64,000 nucleotides of DNA, from contig NZ_CP011125.1 in assembly GCF_000737325.1 (NCBI RefSeq), positions 9,114,001 through 9,178,000 on the forward strand. Direction: 5' to 3'. The DNA is from Sandaracinus amylolyticus. GTDB taxonomy: Bacteria; Myxococcota_A; Polyangia; Polyangiales; Sandaracinaceae. A program made the position numbers and the translations under genes. Positions 23,956 to 31,460 of this stretch are shown here, piece by piece (position 1 is the stretch's first letter; each line of letters starts with the position of its first letter). Below the pieces are notes generated by a model. That model saw only the letters and a program-made list of their open reading frames with translations, made no database searches and had not been told where the DNA came from.

Positions 23956-24612
23956 TCACTCCTCGCCCGACGGATCGCCCTTGCGGCCGCGCCGCGCGCT
24001 CTTGCGGAAGTAGCTCTTCGCCTGGCGCTTGTCGCCGGGGAACAGCTCGATCAGCGCGCCCTCGTTGCGCTGCAGCGCGCGGATGAGCTCGACCCGCGCG
24101 AGGCGCTCGTCGCCCATCGCCGCGCTCAGCAGGCGCTCGGTCTCCAGCCACGCGCGCTCCGCCGTGACCGCCGCCGCCGCGAGCTCGGTGAGCGCCGCGC
24201 CGTGCGCCGCCGCGACGTCGGGGAAGTGCACGCCCAGCGCCGCGACCAGCGAGCGCGTCGCGCGCTCCTGCTCCTCCCCGCGCAGCGCGATCAGCGCGGT
24301 GAGCCCCTGCGGAAAGCACGCGCGATACCCCGGCGTGCTCCGGTCGCGCAGCACCGCGGTGAGCACCTCGAGCTCGACCCGGCGGGTGCGCGCATCGAGC
24401 GCGTAGTCGGCGCGCACCAGCCGCGCGTAGGCCTCGACCCGCGCGTCCTCGGCGGCTTCGGTGGCCTGGGCGGCGTCGCGCAACACCCGCTCCCCGGTCT
24501 CGACCCGCTCGGCCAGGTGCGCGGTCGTTGGGTCGGCCTTGATGGATGCGCGGTGATATCGCGCGTCGCGCAGGATGATCGTGCTCGCGCGATCGTCGGT
24601 CGGAAGGCTCAT
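23956..24612 (-). CDS. Hypothetical helical protein
   Basis: 218 residues from ATG 24612, preceded by a gaggga site. Almost entirely alpha-helical (rich in Ala, Arg, Glu), with a basic C-terminus (KSYFRKSARRGRKGD). No signal peptide or known motif. It may be a coiled-coil or four-helix protein. The region upstream is the repeat field at 24713-24963, so its promoter may lie in or before those repeats. Confidence 0.65.
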   Translation of the reverse strand: MSLPTDDRASTIILRDARYHRASIKADPTTAHLAERVETGERVLRDAAQATEAAEDARVEAYARLVRADYALDARTRRVELEVLTAVLRDRSTPGYRACFPQGLTALIALRGEEQERATRSLVAALGVHFPDVAAAHGAALTELAAAAVTAERAWLETERLLSAAMGDERLARVELIRALQRNEGALIELFPGDKRQAKSYFRKSARRGRKGDPSGEE

Positions 24613-25125
24613 CGGTCCCTCGTTTCTGCCCCGGTGAGGCGTCGCGAAGGTGCTCGCGGGCGCGCCCGGGGAGCAACCGAGGCCGTCCGTTCAGGCCGCT
24701 TTCGCGGACGGAGCGCGCCCAGCGGCGGTCCGACGCGTCGTGGTGACGCCTTGCGCGCGCCCAGTCGCGATCCGACGGGCACGATCGGTCTCACGCGCGC
24801 GCCAGGTGTCGCACCGACGAGACCGAGCGCGATCTCGCGCGCGCAAGATCGCGATCCCACGCGCCGGGAGCGCGCTCCGCGATGTGCAAAGTCGCGTTCT
24901 GGCGTGTCCGATCGCCATCTCGCGCGCGCCCAGCCTCGTCGAGACCGGCCGGAACGCGGCTGGGCGCTCGCCGGCGCCGACGGCGTCGATCGACCCCACC
25001 TGCGCGCGGAGCGCCGGGCGCTCCGGGAGCACCGCGCGCGCGGCTCTGAGCGCTGGAAATCGCTAGCGAATTCGCGTCCCCCGCGGTGGACTGATCCGTG
25101 CTGGGCGAGCTGCGGATCTCGCCTC
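24613..25125. other. 513-bp stretch with no gene, largely a degenerate repeat
   Basis: No frame here has a credible start, Shine-Dalgarno site and composition together. The bulk is the degenerate ~42-bp repeat at 24713-24963. The rest is GC-rich sequence with no clear promoter. It separates the divergent genes at 24612 and 25126, so it must carry their control regions. Confidence 0.6.
24713..24963. repeat. Degenerate ~42-bp tandem repeat, about six units
   Basis: A gcgcgcccag/gcgcgccag/gcgcgcaag core recurs, with its CCAG or AAG end at 24719-24722, 24761-24764, 24802-24805, 24844-24847, 24888-24891 and 24930-24933, a spacing of 41-44 bp. Each core is usually followed by a cgcgatcc-acg-like block. 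One forward frame accordingly shows a 14-residue periodicity (ARPxAxRR...), but the units are too diverged and start-less to call a gene. Confidence 0.65.
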
Positions 25126-26124
25126 ATGCATCACCGGATCTGCGTGCTCCTGGTCTCGCTCGGCGCGACGTCGAGCCTCGCGTGCTCGCTCGAGCGCGTG
25201 GGGTTCGAGCCACCCCCGCGCGACTGCCCCGGACAGGACTGTCCCGCCCCCGCCGGCGACGGCGGGACACCGCGGCCCGGCGCGTGCGGCGACGCGGTGT
25301 GCGCAGCCGGCGAGGACTGCGCGTCGTGCCCCGCGGACTGCGGCGCGTGCACCGACGCGTGCGAGAGCGGGCTCGCGCCCAACGTCGACTACGGCGAGGA
25401 TGTCCAGCCGATCTTCGACGCGCGCTGCGTCGGCTGCCACGGCGGGACCGATCCCGCGGCCGGCCTGCGCCTCGACACCCTGCTCGGCTTGCTCGCGGGC
25501 AGCGCCTCGGGCCCGGTGATCACGCCGTGCAGCTGCCGCGACAGCTTGCTCTGGAAGAAGCTCGGGCCCGACCCGTTCACCGGCGATCGCATGCCGCTCG
25601 GGGGCGCGCCGCTCTCGGACGCGGAGATCGCGCGCATCTGCCAGTGGCTCGACGAAGGCGCGGAGTCGCGCTTCGACCCCACGACCTGCGGCGCGCCGGT
25701 GGGCCCTCCGCGCGGCGCGTGCGACGAGTGCGGCGACGGAGTGTGCGGCGTGACCGAGTCGTGCGGGTCGTGCGTGATCGACTGCGGGTGCGAGCCCCCG
25801 CCGCCCGAGCGCGACGTCACCGCGCCGGCGTTCGAGGGCGCGCGCGACGCCGAGTCACCCTCGCCGGCGCAGTGCGTGGTGTCGTGGCGCCCGGCGGTCG
25901 ACGACGTGACGCCGTCGGAGGCGATCGTCTACGAGGTGTTCGCCGGGCCGCGCGACACGGTCCCCGACCTCTCGCGCCCCGTCGCGGTCACCGCGCCCGG
26001 CGCGACGTCGCACGTGCTCGCGATCGGACCGGGCGAGCGCGTCGACGTCGTGGTGCGCGCGGTCGACGCCGCGGGCAACCGCGACACGAACCTGCGCGCC
26101 CGCGAGTGCGACGGGCGGGACTAG
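25126..26124 (+). CDS. Cys-rich lipoprotein with a cytochrome-c-like CxxCH motif
   Basis: 332 residues from ATG 25126. The lipobox is TSSLAC (Cys near 20). Two Cys-rich modules of the form CGDxVCxxxExCxSCxxDCG flank the core (near 48-70 and 200-225). The core, residues about 85-185, reads DVQPIFDARCVGCHGGTDPAAGLRL...MPLGGAPLSDAEIARICQWLDEG, the pattern of cytochrome-c-like PSCyt-type domains with one CVGCH heme site. The C-terminus is a fibronectin III-like beta domain (CVVSWRPAVDDVTP...VRAVDAAGNRDTN). Probably surface-attached; heme binding is likely but unproven. Confidence 0.8.
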   Translation: MHHRICVLLVSLGATSSLACSLERVGFEPPPRDCPGQDCPAPAGDGGTPRPGACGDAVCAAGEDCASCPADCGACTDACESGLAPNVDYGEDVQPIFDARCVGCHGGTDPAAGLRLDTLLGLLAGSASGPVITPCSCRDSLLWKKLGPDPFTGDRMPLGGAPLSDAEIARICQWLDEGAESRFDPTTCGAPVGPPRGACDECGDGVCGVTESCGSCVIDCGCEPPPPERDVTAPAFEGARDAESPSPAQCVVSWRPAVDDVTPSEAIVYEVFAGPRDTVPDLSRPVAVTAPGATSHVLAIGPGERVDVVVRAVDAAGNRDTNLRARECDGRD

Positions 26125-26153
26125 CTCCCCGACCGCGTCCCGTTCCCGAACGA

Positions 26154-26471
26154 TCAACCGCGCGTCGAGAGCGACACGCGCTTGTCGAAGTTGCCGCTCA
26201 GCCGGCTGTACGTGAGCTTCGCGTCGACGATCGCGACCTGGCGGAAGCCCGACGCGGGATCGAGCTTCAGCTCGAAGCGCTGCTTGCGCGCGATCGTGCC
26301 CGCGAGGTGGATCGCGGTCTCGAGCACGTGCTCGCCCGGCTCGATCTCGACGCTCACCGAGAAGCCGTCGCGGAAGCTCCCGTCGTAGAGCATCCGATCG
26401 CCGAGCGTCACCACGAGGCGCGGATCGTTCAGGAAGAACCCGGGCGGCGGAAAGCTGACGTTCAGACGCAT
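26154..26471 (-). CDS. Small hypothetical beta-rich protein
   Basis: 105 residues from ATG 26471, predicted as an all-beta sandwich (LVVTLGDRMLYDGSFRDGFSVSVEIEPGEHVLETAIHLAGTIARKQRFELKL). No signal peptide and no known motif. It follows the YdeI-like gene on the same strand after 20 bp and may be the last gene of the 30296-to-26154 transcript. Confidence 0.65.
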   Translation of the reverse strand: MRLNVSFPPPGFFLNDPRLVVTLGDRMLYDGSFRDGFSVSVEIEPGEHVLETAIHLAGTIARKQRFELKLDPASGFRQVAIVDAKLTYSRLSGNFDKRVSLSTRG

Positions 26472-26491
26472 GGGCTCAGGATGTCACGGCC

Positions 26492-27067
26492 TCATCGCTC
26501 GTGGATCTTCTCGCCCCGCTCGAGCATCGCGACGAACTGCTCGATGCGCCGCGCCCGCGTCTCGGGCTTCTTCGCGGTCTGGAGGCGATGGAGGATCGCG
26601 TAGCGGTTCGTCGCGTCGAGCGTCGCGAACGACGCGCGCGCCTCCGCGCTCTTCGCGAGCGCGGCCTCGAGATCCTCGGGCACCTTCGCGTTGCTCGGCG
26701 AGTCGTATGCCGCGTCCCAGCGGCCGTCGGCCTTCGCGCGCTCGACCTCGCGCAGCCCGGCCTCGCGCATCGCGCCGCTCGCGATCAGCGCCTCGGCCTT
26801 CGCGCGGTTGATCTTCGACCAGATGCTGCGCGCGCCGCGCGGGGTGAAGCGCTGGAGCCACCACTCCGCGCCGTCGCCCTTCTTCTGGCCGTCGATCCAC
26901 CCGAAGCAGAGCGCGACGTCGAGCGCCTCGGGGTACGTGACCGAGGGCGTGCCCGTCCCCTTCTTCGCGAGCCGGAGCCACAGGCCGCGCGAGCTCGTGT
27001 GGTTCGCCTCGAGCCACTCGCGCCACGCATCGGGCGACGCGAACGTGCGCGTCTCGTCGGTCGTCAT
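26492..27067 (-). CDS. YdeI/OmpD-associated-family protein
   Basis: 191 residues. The N-terminal half (FASPDAWREWLEANHTSSRGLWLRLAKKG...SVTYPEALDVALCFGWIDGQKKGDGAEWWLQRFTPRGARSIWSKINR) is diagnostic of this family. The C-terminal half has the usual VPEDLEAALAKSAEARASFATLDATNRYAILHRLQTAKKPETRARRI block. The biochemical function is not established. Its ATG overlaps the GH1 stop by 4 nt, so the two are coupled. Confidence 0.88.
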   Translation of the reverse strand: MTTDETRTFASPDAWREWLEANHTSSRGLWLRLAKKGTGTPSVTYPEALDVALCFGWIDGQKKGDGAEWWLQRFTPRGARSIWSKINRAKAEALIASGAMREAGLREVERAKADGRWDAAYDSPSNAKVPEDLEAALAKSAEARASFATLDATNRYAILHRLQTAKKPETRARRIEQFVAMLERGEKIHER

Positions 27068-28425
27068 CGCACCTCCATCGCGTCGCTCACGCCGTTGGCG
27101 CGGCAGATCGCCGAGTACACGTCGGCGCTGCGGCGCGCGGTGCGCGCCTGGGTCGCGCGATCGAGCGCGAGCAGGCCGAACGGGGTGGACCATCCCTCGG
27201 CCCACTCGAAGTTGTCGAGCAGCGACCACACGAAGTAGCCGCGCACGTCGGCGCCCTGCGCGATCGCGTCGTGCACCGCGCGCACGTGCGAGACGAGGTA
27301 GCTCGGGCGGCGCGTGTCGGTGGGATCGAACATGCCGTTCTCGGTCACGTAGAGCGGCAGCCGCGGGAACGTGCGCGAGAGGCGCAGCAGCTGGCGCGTG
27401 AGGCCCTCGGGGTGGATCTCGCCCCAGTCGTTCGAGTCGGTGTGCACGGTGTCGCGCGCGTCGCGGCGACCGAAGAGCTCGCCCGGATGGCGCGCGTCGA
27501 AGCGCACGCGGTAGCGCCCGTAGTAGTTGAGCCCGACGAAGTCGAGCGCGGGGCCGCCCGAGACGCGCAGGATCGGCGCGCGCTCTTCGCGGAGCGCGAG
27601 CGGGAACCGGAAGCGTGCGTGGGCGAGCGCGTCGAGCACGACGCCGTTGAACGCCCAGTCCTGCGCCGCCGCGACCGCGCGATCGCGCACGCTCGAGGGG
27701 TCGAACGGATCGAGCGCGGGCATGTTGATCACGAGCCCGACCTGCGCGTCGGGGCGCGCGTCGTGCACCGCGTGGAACGCGGCGCCGTGGGCGACGAGCT
27801 GCGCGCGCAGCGCCTTCATGCCGAGCGCGGGGTTGCCGCGCCCGGGCGGCCACGCGGTGCCGACGTAGCCCATCAGCGCGAGCACCGAGGGCTCGTTCAG
27901 CGTGGTCCACAGCGGGACGAGATCACCGAGCCGGCGCGCGCAGCGATCGGCGTAGCGCGCGAAGCGATCGGGCGCGTCCTCCGCGAGCCAGCTCCCGCGC
28001 ACCGCGAGCCAGTACGGCAGCGTGAAGTGGTTGAGGCCGACCATCGTGGTGAGCCCGAGCTCGCGCGCCTTCTCGAGCAGGCGCGCGTAGCGATCGAACG
28101 CGCCCTCGTCGAACACCCCGGGCCGCGGCTCGAGCCGGCTCCACTCGAGCGAGAGACGGATCGCGGAGTGGCCCATCGTGCGCGCCCGCGCGAAGTCCTC
28201 CTCCGCGCGCCCGGCCCACCACTCGCACGCGCGCCCGGCGCGATCGCCGCCGTGGATGCGCCCGGTCCGCGCTTCCCACGCGGCCCAGTCGCTCTGGGTC
28301 TGCGCGCCCTCGACCTGATGCGACGAGGTCGCGGTGCCCCACAGGAAGCGCGGTGGGAACGTGATCGCGGACGCGCCGCGCTGCGCGCGCGACGCGTCCT
28401 CTCGCTCGATCGTCGGTCGGCTCAC
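27064..28425 (-). CDS. Glycoside hydrolase family 1 beta-glycosidase
   Basis: 453-residue cytosolic (beta/alpha)8 enzyme that hydrolyses beta-glucosides or related sugars. FPPRFLWGTATSSHQVEG at the start is the GH1 signature. The acid/base Glu is in TTLNEPS near residue 178, and the nucleophile Glu is in LYVTENGMFDP near 362. SLLDNFEWAEGW closes the active site with the usual aglycone-site residues. The GTG start (28425) overlaps the stop of the upstream NIDO/MYXO-CTERM gene by 4 nt, and its stop overlaps the YdeI-like start, so three genes form one unit. No signal peptide is present, so uptake of the substrate is implied. Confidence 0.92.
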   Translation of the reverse strand: MSRPTIEREDASRAQRGASAITFPPRFLWGTATSSHQVEGAQTQSDWAAWEARTGRIHGGDRAGRACEWWAGRAEEDFARARTMGHSAIRLSLEWSRLEPRPGVFDEGAFDRYARLLEKARELGLTTMVGLNHFTLPYWLAVRGSWLAEDAPDRFARYADRCARRLGDLVPLWTTLNEPSVLALMGYVGTAWPPGRGNPALGMKALRAQLVAHGAAFHAVHDARPDAQVGLVINMPALDPFDPSSVRDRAVAAAQDWAFNGVVLDALAHARFRFPLALREERAPILRVSGGPALDFVGLNYYGRYRVRFDARHPGELFGRRDARDTVHTDSNDWGEIHPEGLTRQLLRLSRTFPRLPLYVTENGMFDPTDTRRPSYLVSHVRAVHDAIAQGADVRGYFVWSLLDNFEWAEGWSTPFGLLALDRATQARTARRSADVYSAICRANGVSDAMEVR

Positions 28426-30296
28426 CCGCGCATCGTACGACGGCGACGCAGGCGCGTGATCGCGGCGAGCCCGATCACGATCCCGAAGACGAGCGCTCCG
28501 TCCTGACGCCCGCGCTCCGCGCCGGCGGCGACCGTGCAGCACCCGTCGCCGGTGCCCGGCGGACGACGACGACGGCCCGCGTCGGGCTCGCTCATGCCGG
28601 CGTCGAGCATGTTGACCGGCGGCATCCCCGAGTCCACGCCGCTCACGCCGCCGTCGGGACGCGGCGTGCCCGCGTCGACCTCGGGCGGCATCGCGACGCA
28701 CGCGCCCGCGCGGCAGATCTCGCCCTCGGGGCACGTCGCGCCCACGCACGCGTCGACGCACGCGCCGGCGCGACAGATCATGCCGGGGCTGCACGACACC
28801 GTCGCGCACCCGCTGGGCACGCAGCGCCCGGTGCTCGCCTGGCACTCCTCGCCCGCGCCGCACGAGCCGCCGAGATCACAGCGCGGCGCGCACGATCCGT
28901 CGTCGCAGGCGGTGCACTCGTCGCACATCACGGAGGCGCAGGGATCGACGCACGCGCCGCCGATGCAGATGGTCGGCGCGGGGCACGTCACGCCGCCGCA
29001 CGCATCGACGCAGGCGCCGCCGCGGCAGCGCTCGCCGGGCGGGCACGTCACGCCGACGCACGCGCTCTCGACGCAGCCGGTGTCGGTGCAGGTCAAGCCG
29101 GTGGGGCACCCACCCTCGAAGCACGTGCCCACGCACGCGCCGTCGATGCAGCGCTGGCCCGATGCGCAGAGCGCGCCCTCGCCCTCGTCGTCGACCATGC
29201 CGTCGCAGTCGTCGTCGAGCTGGTTGCAGCGCTCGGCGCGCGGCGTCACCTGGGGCACGCACGAGGTCGTGCACGACGCGCCGCTGCACGCGCACGAGAT
29301 GCGGCCCGCCGCGCACGCGCCCTCCATCTCGGTGTCGCACTCCTGGCCGGCCGTCGGGCACTGCACCGCGCCGCCGCGCAGCTGGAACCGCCACACACCG
29401 GGCATGCCGACGTTCGACTCCTCGCAGAGCCGGCGGTTGATCGTGCGGCTCTCGCGCGACCCCGGGATCTCGTAGAAGTTCGTCATGTTCCCGGCGTCGA
29501 AGCCCGACTGCACGGCGACGCCGGCGCGGCAGCGCCCGCCGGTGCACGGTGCGGTGGGATCGATCGGGCAGACGCCGAACAAGCAGGTGGCCTCCTGCGC
29601 GAAGCCACCGGAGCCGCCGCTCGCGTCACCGACGTCCCACTCGCAGCGGTTGAACCGGAACTCGACGTTGAAGTCGCCCGCGCTCTCGCCGCACACCTCG
29701 GCGGCCTCGAGGATGAGCTGGAAGCTGTTGCGGCGATCGTCGTGGCAGTCGAAGTAGCCGACCTCGTCCCAGGTGAAGACCGCGAGGCCCTCCTCGAAGT
29801 GCCACCACACCTGGTTGTCGGCGAAGGGCTGGCAGGGGCCGCACTCGGTGCAGGTCTGACCGAACGACTCCTGGCACATGTCGTCGGCGGTGCGGATGTC
29901 CACGTCCGCCCAGAAGGGCGCGATCATCGGCTGGTTCGCGACCGGGAACGGATCGGGCGTGAACGTGCGGACGCGGCCGCTGAACGTGATGTTGCCGTTC
30001 GTGTTGACGAAGATCTGGTTGTGCGTGCGGTCGAAGAACCGCAGGCCCATCGGGAAGTAGGGCCGGATGTCGATCGGCGGCGAGCTGCCGTCGTCGTTCT
30101 GCGACAGACAGCTCGCGTTCGTGCCGAACCCCGCGGCGCCGCCGAAGCCCGTGCGGAGATCGGTGCCGCAGAAGCGGTTCCCTGCGACGTCGTCGGTGGT
30201 GTCGCCGGGAAGGCAGCGCTGCGCGGACGCAGACGCGCATGGAACGAGCGCCGCGATCAGCACGGCGAGACAAGCGAAGTCACGAAGTCGAAGCAT
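28422..30296 (-). CDS. NIDO-domain Cys-rich secreted protein with MYXO-CTERM tail
   Basis: 624 residues from ATG 30296; GTG 30305 in frame is too close to the gagggg site. Signal peptide to about residue 26 (CASASAQ). Residues about 50-230 match the nidogen-like NIDO domain (FFDRTHNQIFVNTNGNITFSG...QPMIAPFWADVDIRTAD...VWWHFEEGLAVFTWDEVGYF...FQLIL). A MopE-like ERCNQLDDDCDGMVDDEGEG segment follows near 358. Then come EGF-like C-x-G-V-T-C-P-x-G-x-x-C-R-x-G-A-C-V-D repeats to about 540, an acidic Pro/Gly linker and a GCCTV/hydrophobic/RLRRRRT tail. It is the first gene of the GH1 operon and may be a surface adhesin. Confidence 0.88.
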   Translation of the reverse strand: MLRLRDFACLAVLIAALVPCASASAQRCLPGDTTDDVAGNRFCGTDLRTGFGGAAGFGTNASCLSQNDDGSSPPIDIRPYFPMGLRFFDRTHNQIFVNTNGNITFSGRVRTFTPDPFPVANQPMIAPFWADVDIRTADDMCQESFGQTCTECGPCQPFADNQVWWHFEEGLAVFTWDEVGYFDCHDDRRNSFQLILEAAEVCGESAGDFNVEFRFNRCEWDVGDASGGSGGFAQEATCLFGVCPIDPTAPCTGGRCRAGVAVQSGFDAGNMTNFYEIPGSRESRTINRRLCEESNVGMPGVWRFQLRGGAVQCPTAGQECDTEMEGACAAGRISCACSGASCTTSCVPQVTPRAERCNQLDDDCDGMVDDEGEGALCASGQRCIDGACVGTCFEGGCPTGLTCTDTGCVESACVGVTCPPGERCRGGACVDACGGVTCPAPTICIGGACVDPCASVMCDECTACDDGSCAPRCDLGGSCGAGEECQASTGRCVPSGCATVSCSPGMICRAGACVDACVGATCPEGEICRAGACVAMPPEVDAGTPRPDGGVSGVDSGMPPVNMLDAGMSEPDAGRRRRPPGTGDGCCTVAAGAERGRQDGALVFGIVIGLAAITRLRRRRTMRG

Positions 30297-30377
30297 CGGC
30301 TGCACCCCTCGGGCGCCGATTCTAGGAGCGCGGTCAAGCGGAGCCGGGCGAAGGGGGCCAGGAGACCCCGCGCCGGC

Positions 30378-30863
30378 TCACGCGGCGGCGCGACGCGCTT
30401 CCACCTGCGCGACGCGGCGCGCGCCCTGCACGAGCAGCTGGGCGAACGAGCGATGCGCAGGCAGCGACGCATCACGCGCGTCGGCGTCGATCCAGCGCGC
30501 GAGCGTGTCCGCGAAGCGGACCGCGCCGTCGTCGAGCGCGAGCGCGTGGCGCACCTCGCGAAGGAAGCGCGCTTCGCCGGGATCGATCACGCGGTCGGCC
30601 AGCGCGGTCCACACCGCGGCCGCGTACGCGAGCAGGCGCTCGCGATCCGATGCGCCCGCGAGCGTGCGCCACGCGTCGCTCGGCCCGTGCCCGATCGCGC
30701 TCGCCGCGTCGTCGCTCGGGTGCACGAGACCGAGCGCGATCTGCGCGCCGCGCGCTGCTGCGATCTCGCGATCGGCCACGTCCCCGTCGGCCCACAGCGT
30801 GGCGACGACGAGATCGAGGAGAGCACGCTGCAGCGTGGCGTCGAAGGCGAGGAGCGCGGACAT
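30378..30863 (-). CDS. TerB-like helical protein
   Basis: 161 residues from ATG 30863 with an upstream ggagg. The two DGD/DPGE helix starts (LWADGDVADREIAAARG near 25-41 and ADRVIDPGEARFLREVRHALALDD near 89-112) are typical of the TerB-like fold, whose acidic residues can bind metal. Family members occur in tellurite-resistance and stress contexts; no ter genes are adjacent here, so the role is open. It is divergent from the VanZ-like gene. Confidence 0.65.
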   Translation of the reverse strand: MSALLAFDATLQRALLDLVVATLWADGDVADREIAAARGAQIALGLVHPSDDAASAIGHGPSDAWRTLAGASDRERLLAYAAAVWTALADRVIDPGEARFLREVRHALALDDGAVRFADTLARWIDADARDASLPAHRSFAQLLVQGARRVAQVEARRAAA

Positions 30864-31024
30864 CGAAACCTCCGGGGGCGCGTCGATGCGACGACGACGT
30901 GAGACGCGCGAGCGCGGCGTTCGGTTCGTGCGCGTTGCAACCGAGCGCGCGGTGTCGTGATTCCCTCTGGGGCGGATCGCGCCCGACGGGAAGAGACCGA
31001 CGCCCGCGCGACGTAGGATCCACG

Positions 31025-31435
31025 ATGGGCACCGAACGACGCGGCGCGGTCGCGCTCGCCACGATGGTCGCGGTCGCGCTCGCGACGCTGGTCGTCCTCG
31101 CGGACACCGATCGCATCACGCCGCTGCTCGTCTTCGTCCACGCGGTGCCGCTCGGGGACAAGCTCGGGCACCTCGTGCTGATCGGGCTGCTCGCGCTCGT
31201 CGTCGAGCTCGCGACCGCCGGGCGCGTCGTGTCGATCGCGCGCGCGCCGATCCGCATCGGCAGCGCGGTCGTGCTCGCGCTCGTCGTGCTCGAGGAGATC
31301 TCGCAGCGCTGGGTGCCGGCGCGCAGCTTCGACTACGGCGATCTCGCGGCGGACGTGATCGGCATCGCGGTGCTCGGCACGCTCGGCGCGCGCCTCGCGC
31401 GGCAGCGCGCGCGCACGACCGGTGCGGCGACGTGA
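31025..31435 (+). CDS. VanZ-like membrane protein
   Basis: 136 residues with four hydrophobic segments. GDKLGHLVLIGLLALVVELA near 44-63 and LEEISQRWVPARSFDYGDLAADVIGIAVLG near 90-119 are the VanZ/teicoplanin-resistance-associated signature (K-x-x-H and E-x-x-Q...D-x-x-D-x-x-x-N/D-x-x-G). The biochemical role of such small VanZ proteins is unsettled. It is convergent with the large esterase and has no van genes around it. Confidence 0.85.
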   Translation: MGTERRGAVALATMVAVALATLVVLADTDRITPLLVFVHAVPLGDKLGHLVLIGLLALVVELATAGRVVSIARAPIRIGSAVVLALVVLEEISQRWVPARSFDYGDLAADVIGIAVLGTLGARLARQRARTTGAAT

Positions 31436-31460
31436 TCGTCGCCGCGTCCGATCGCGTGCG

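Noticed and set aside
24650-25066. 138-codon ORF with 14-residue periodicity in the repeat field
   Set aside because: No Shine-Dalgarno, units too diverged, and an equally long open frame on the other strand.
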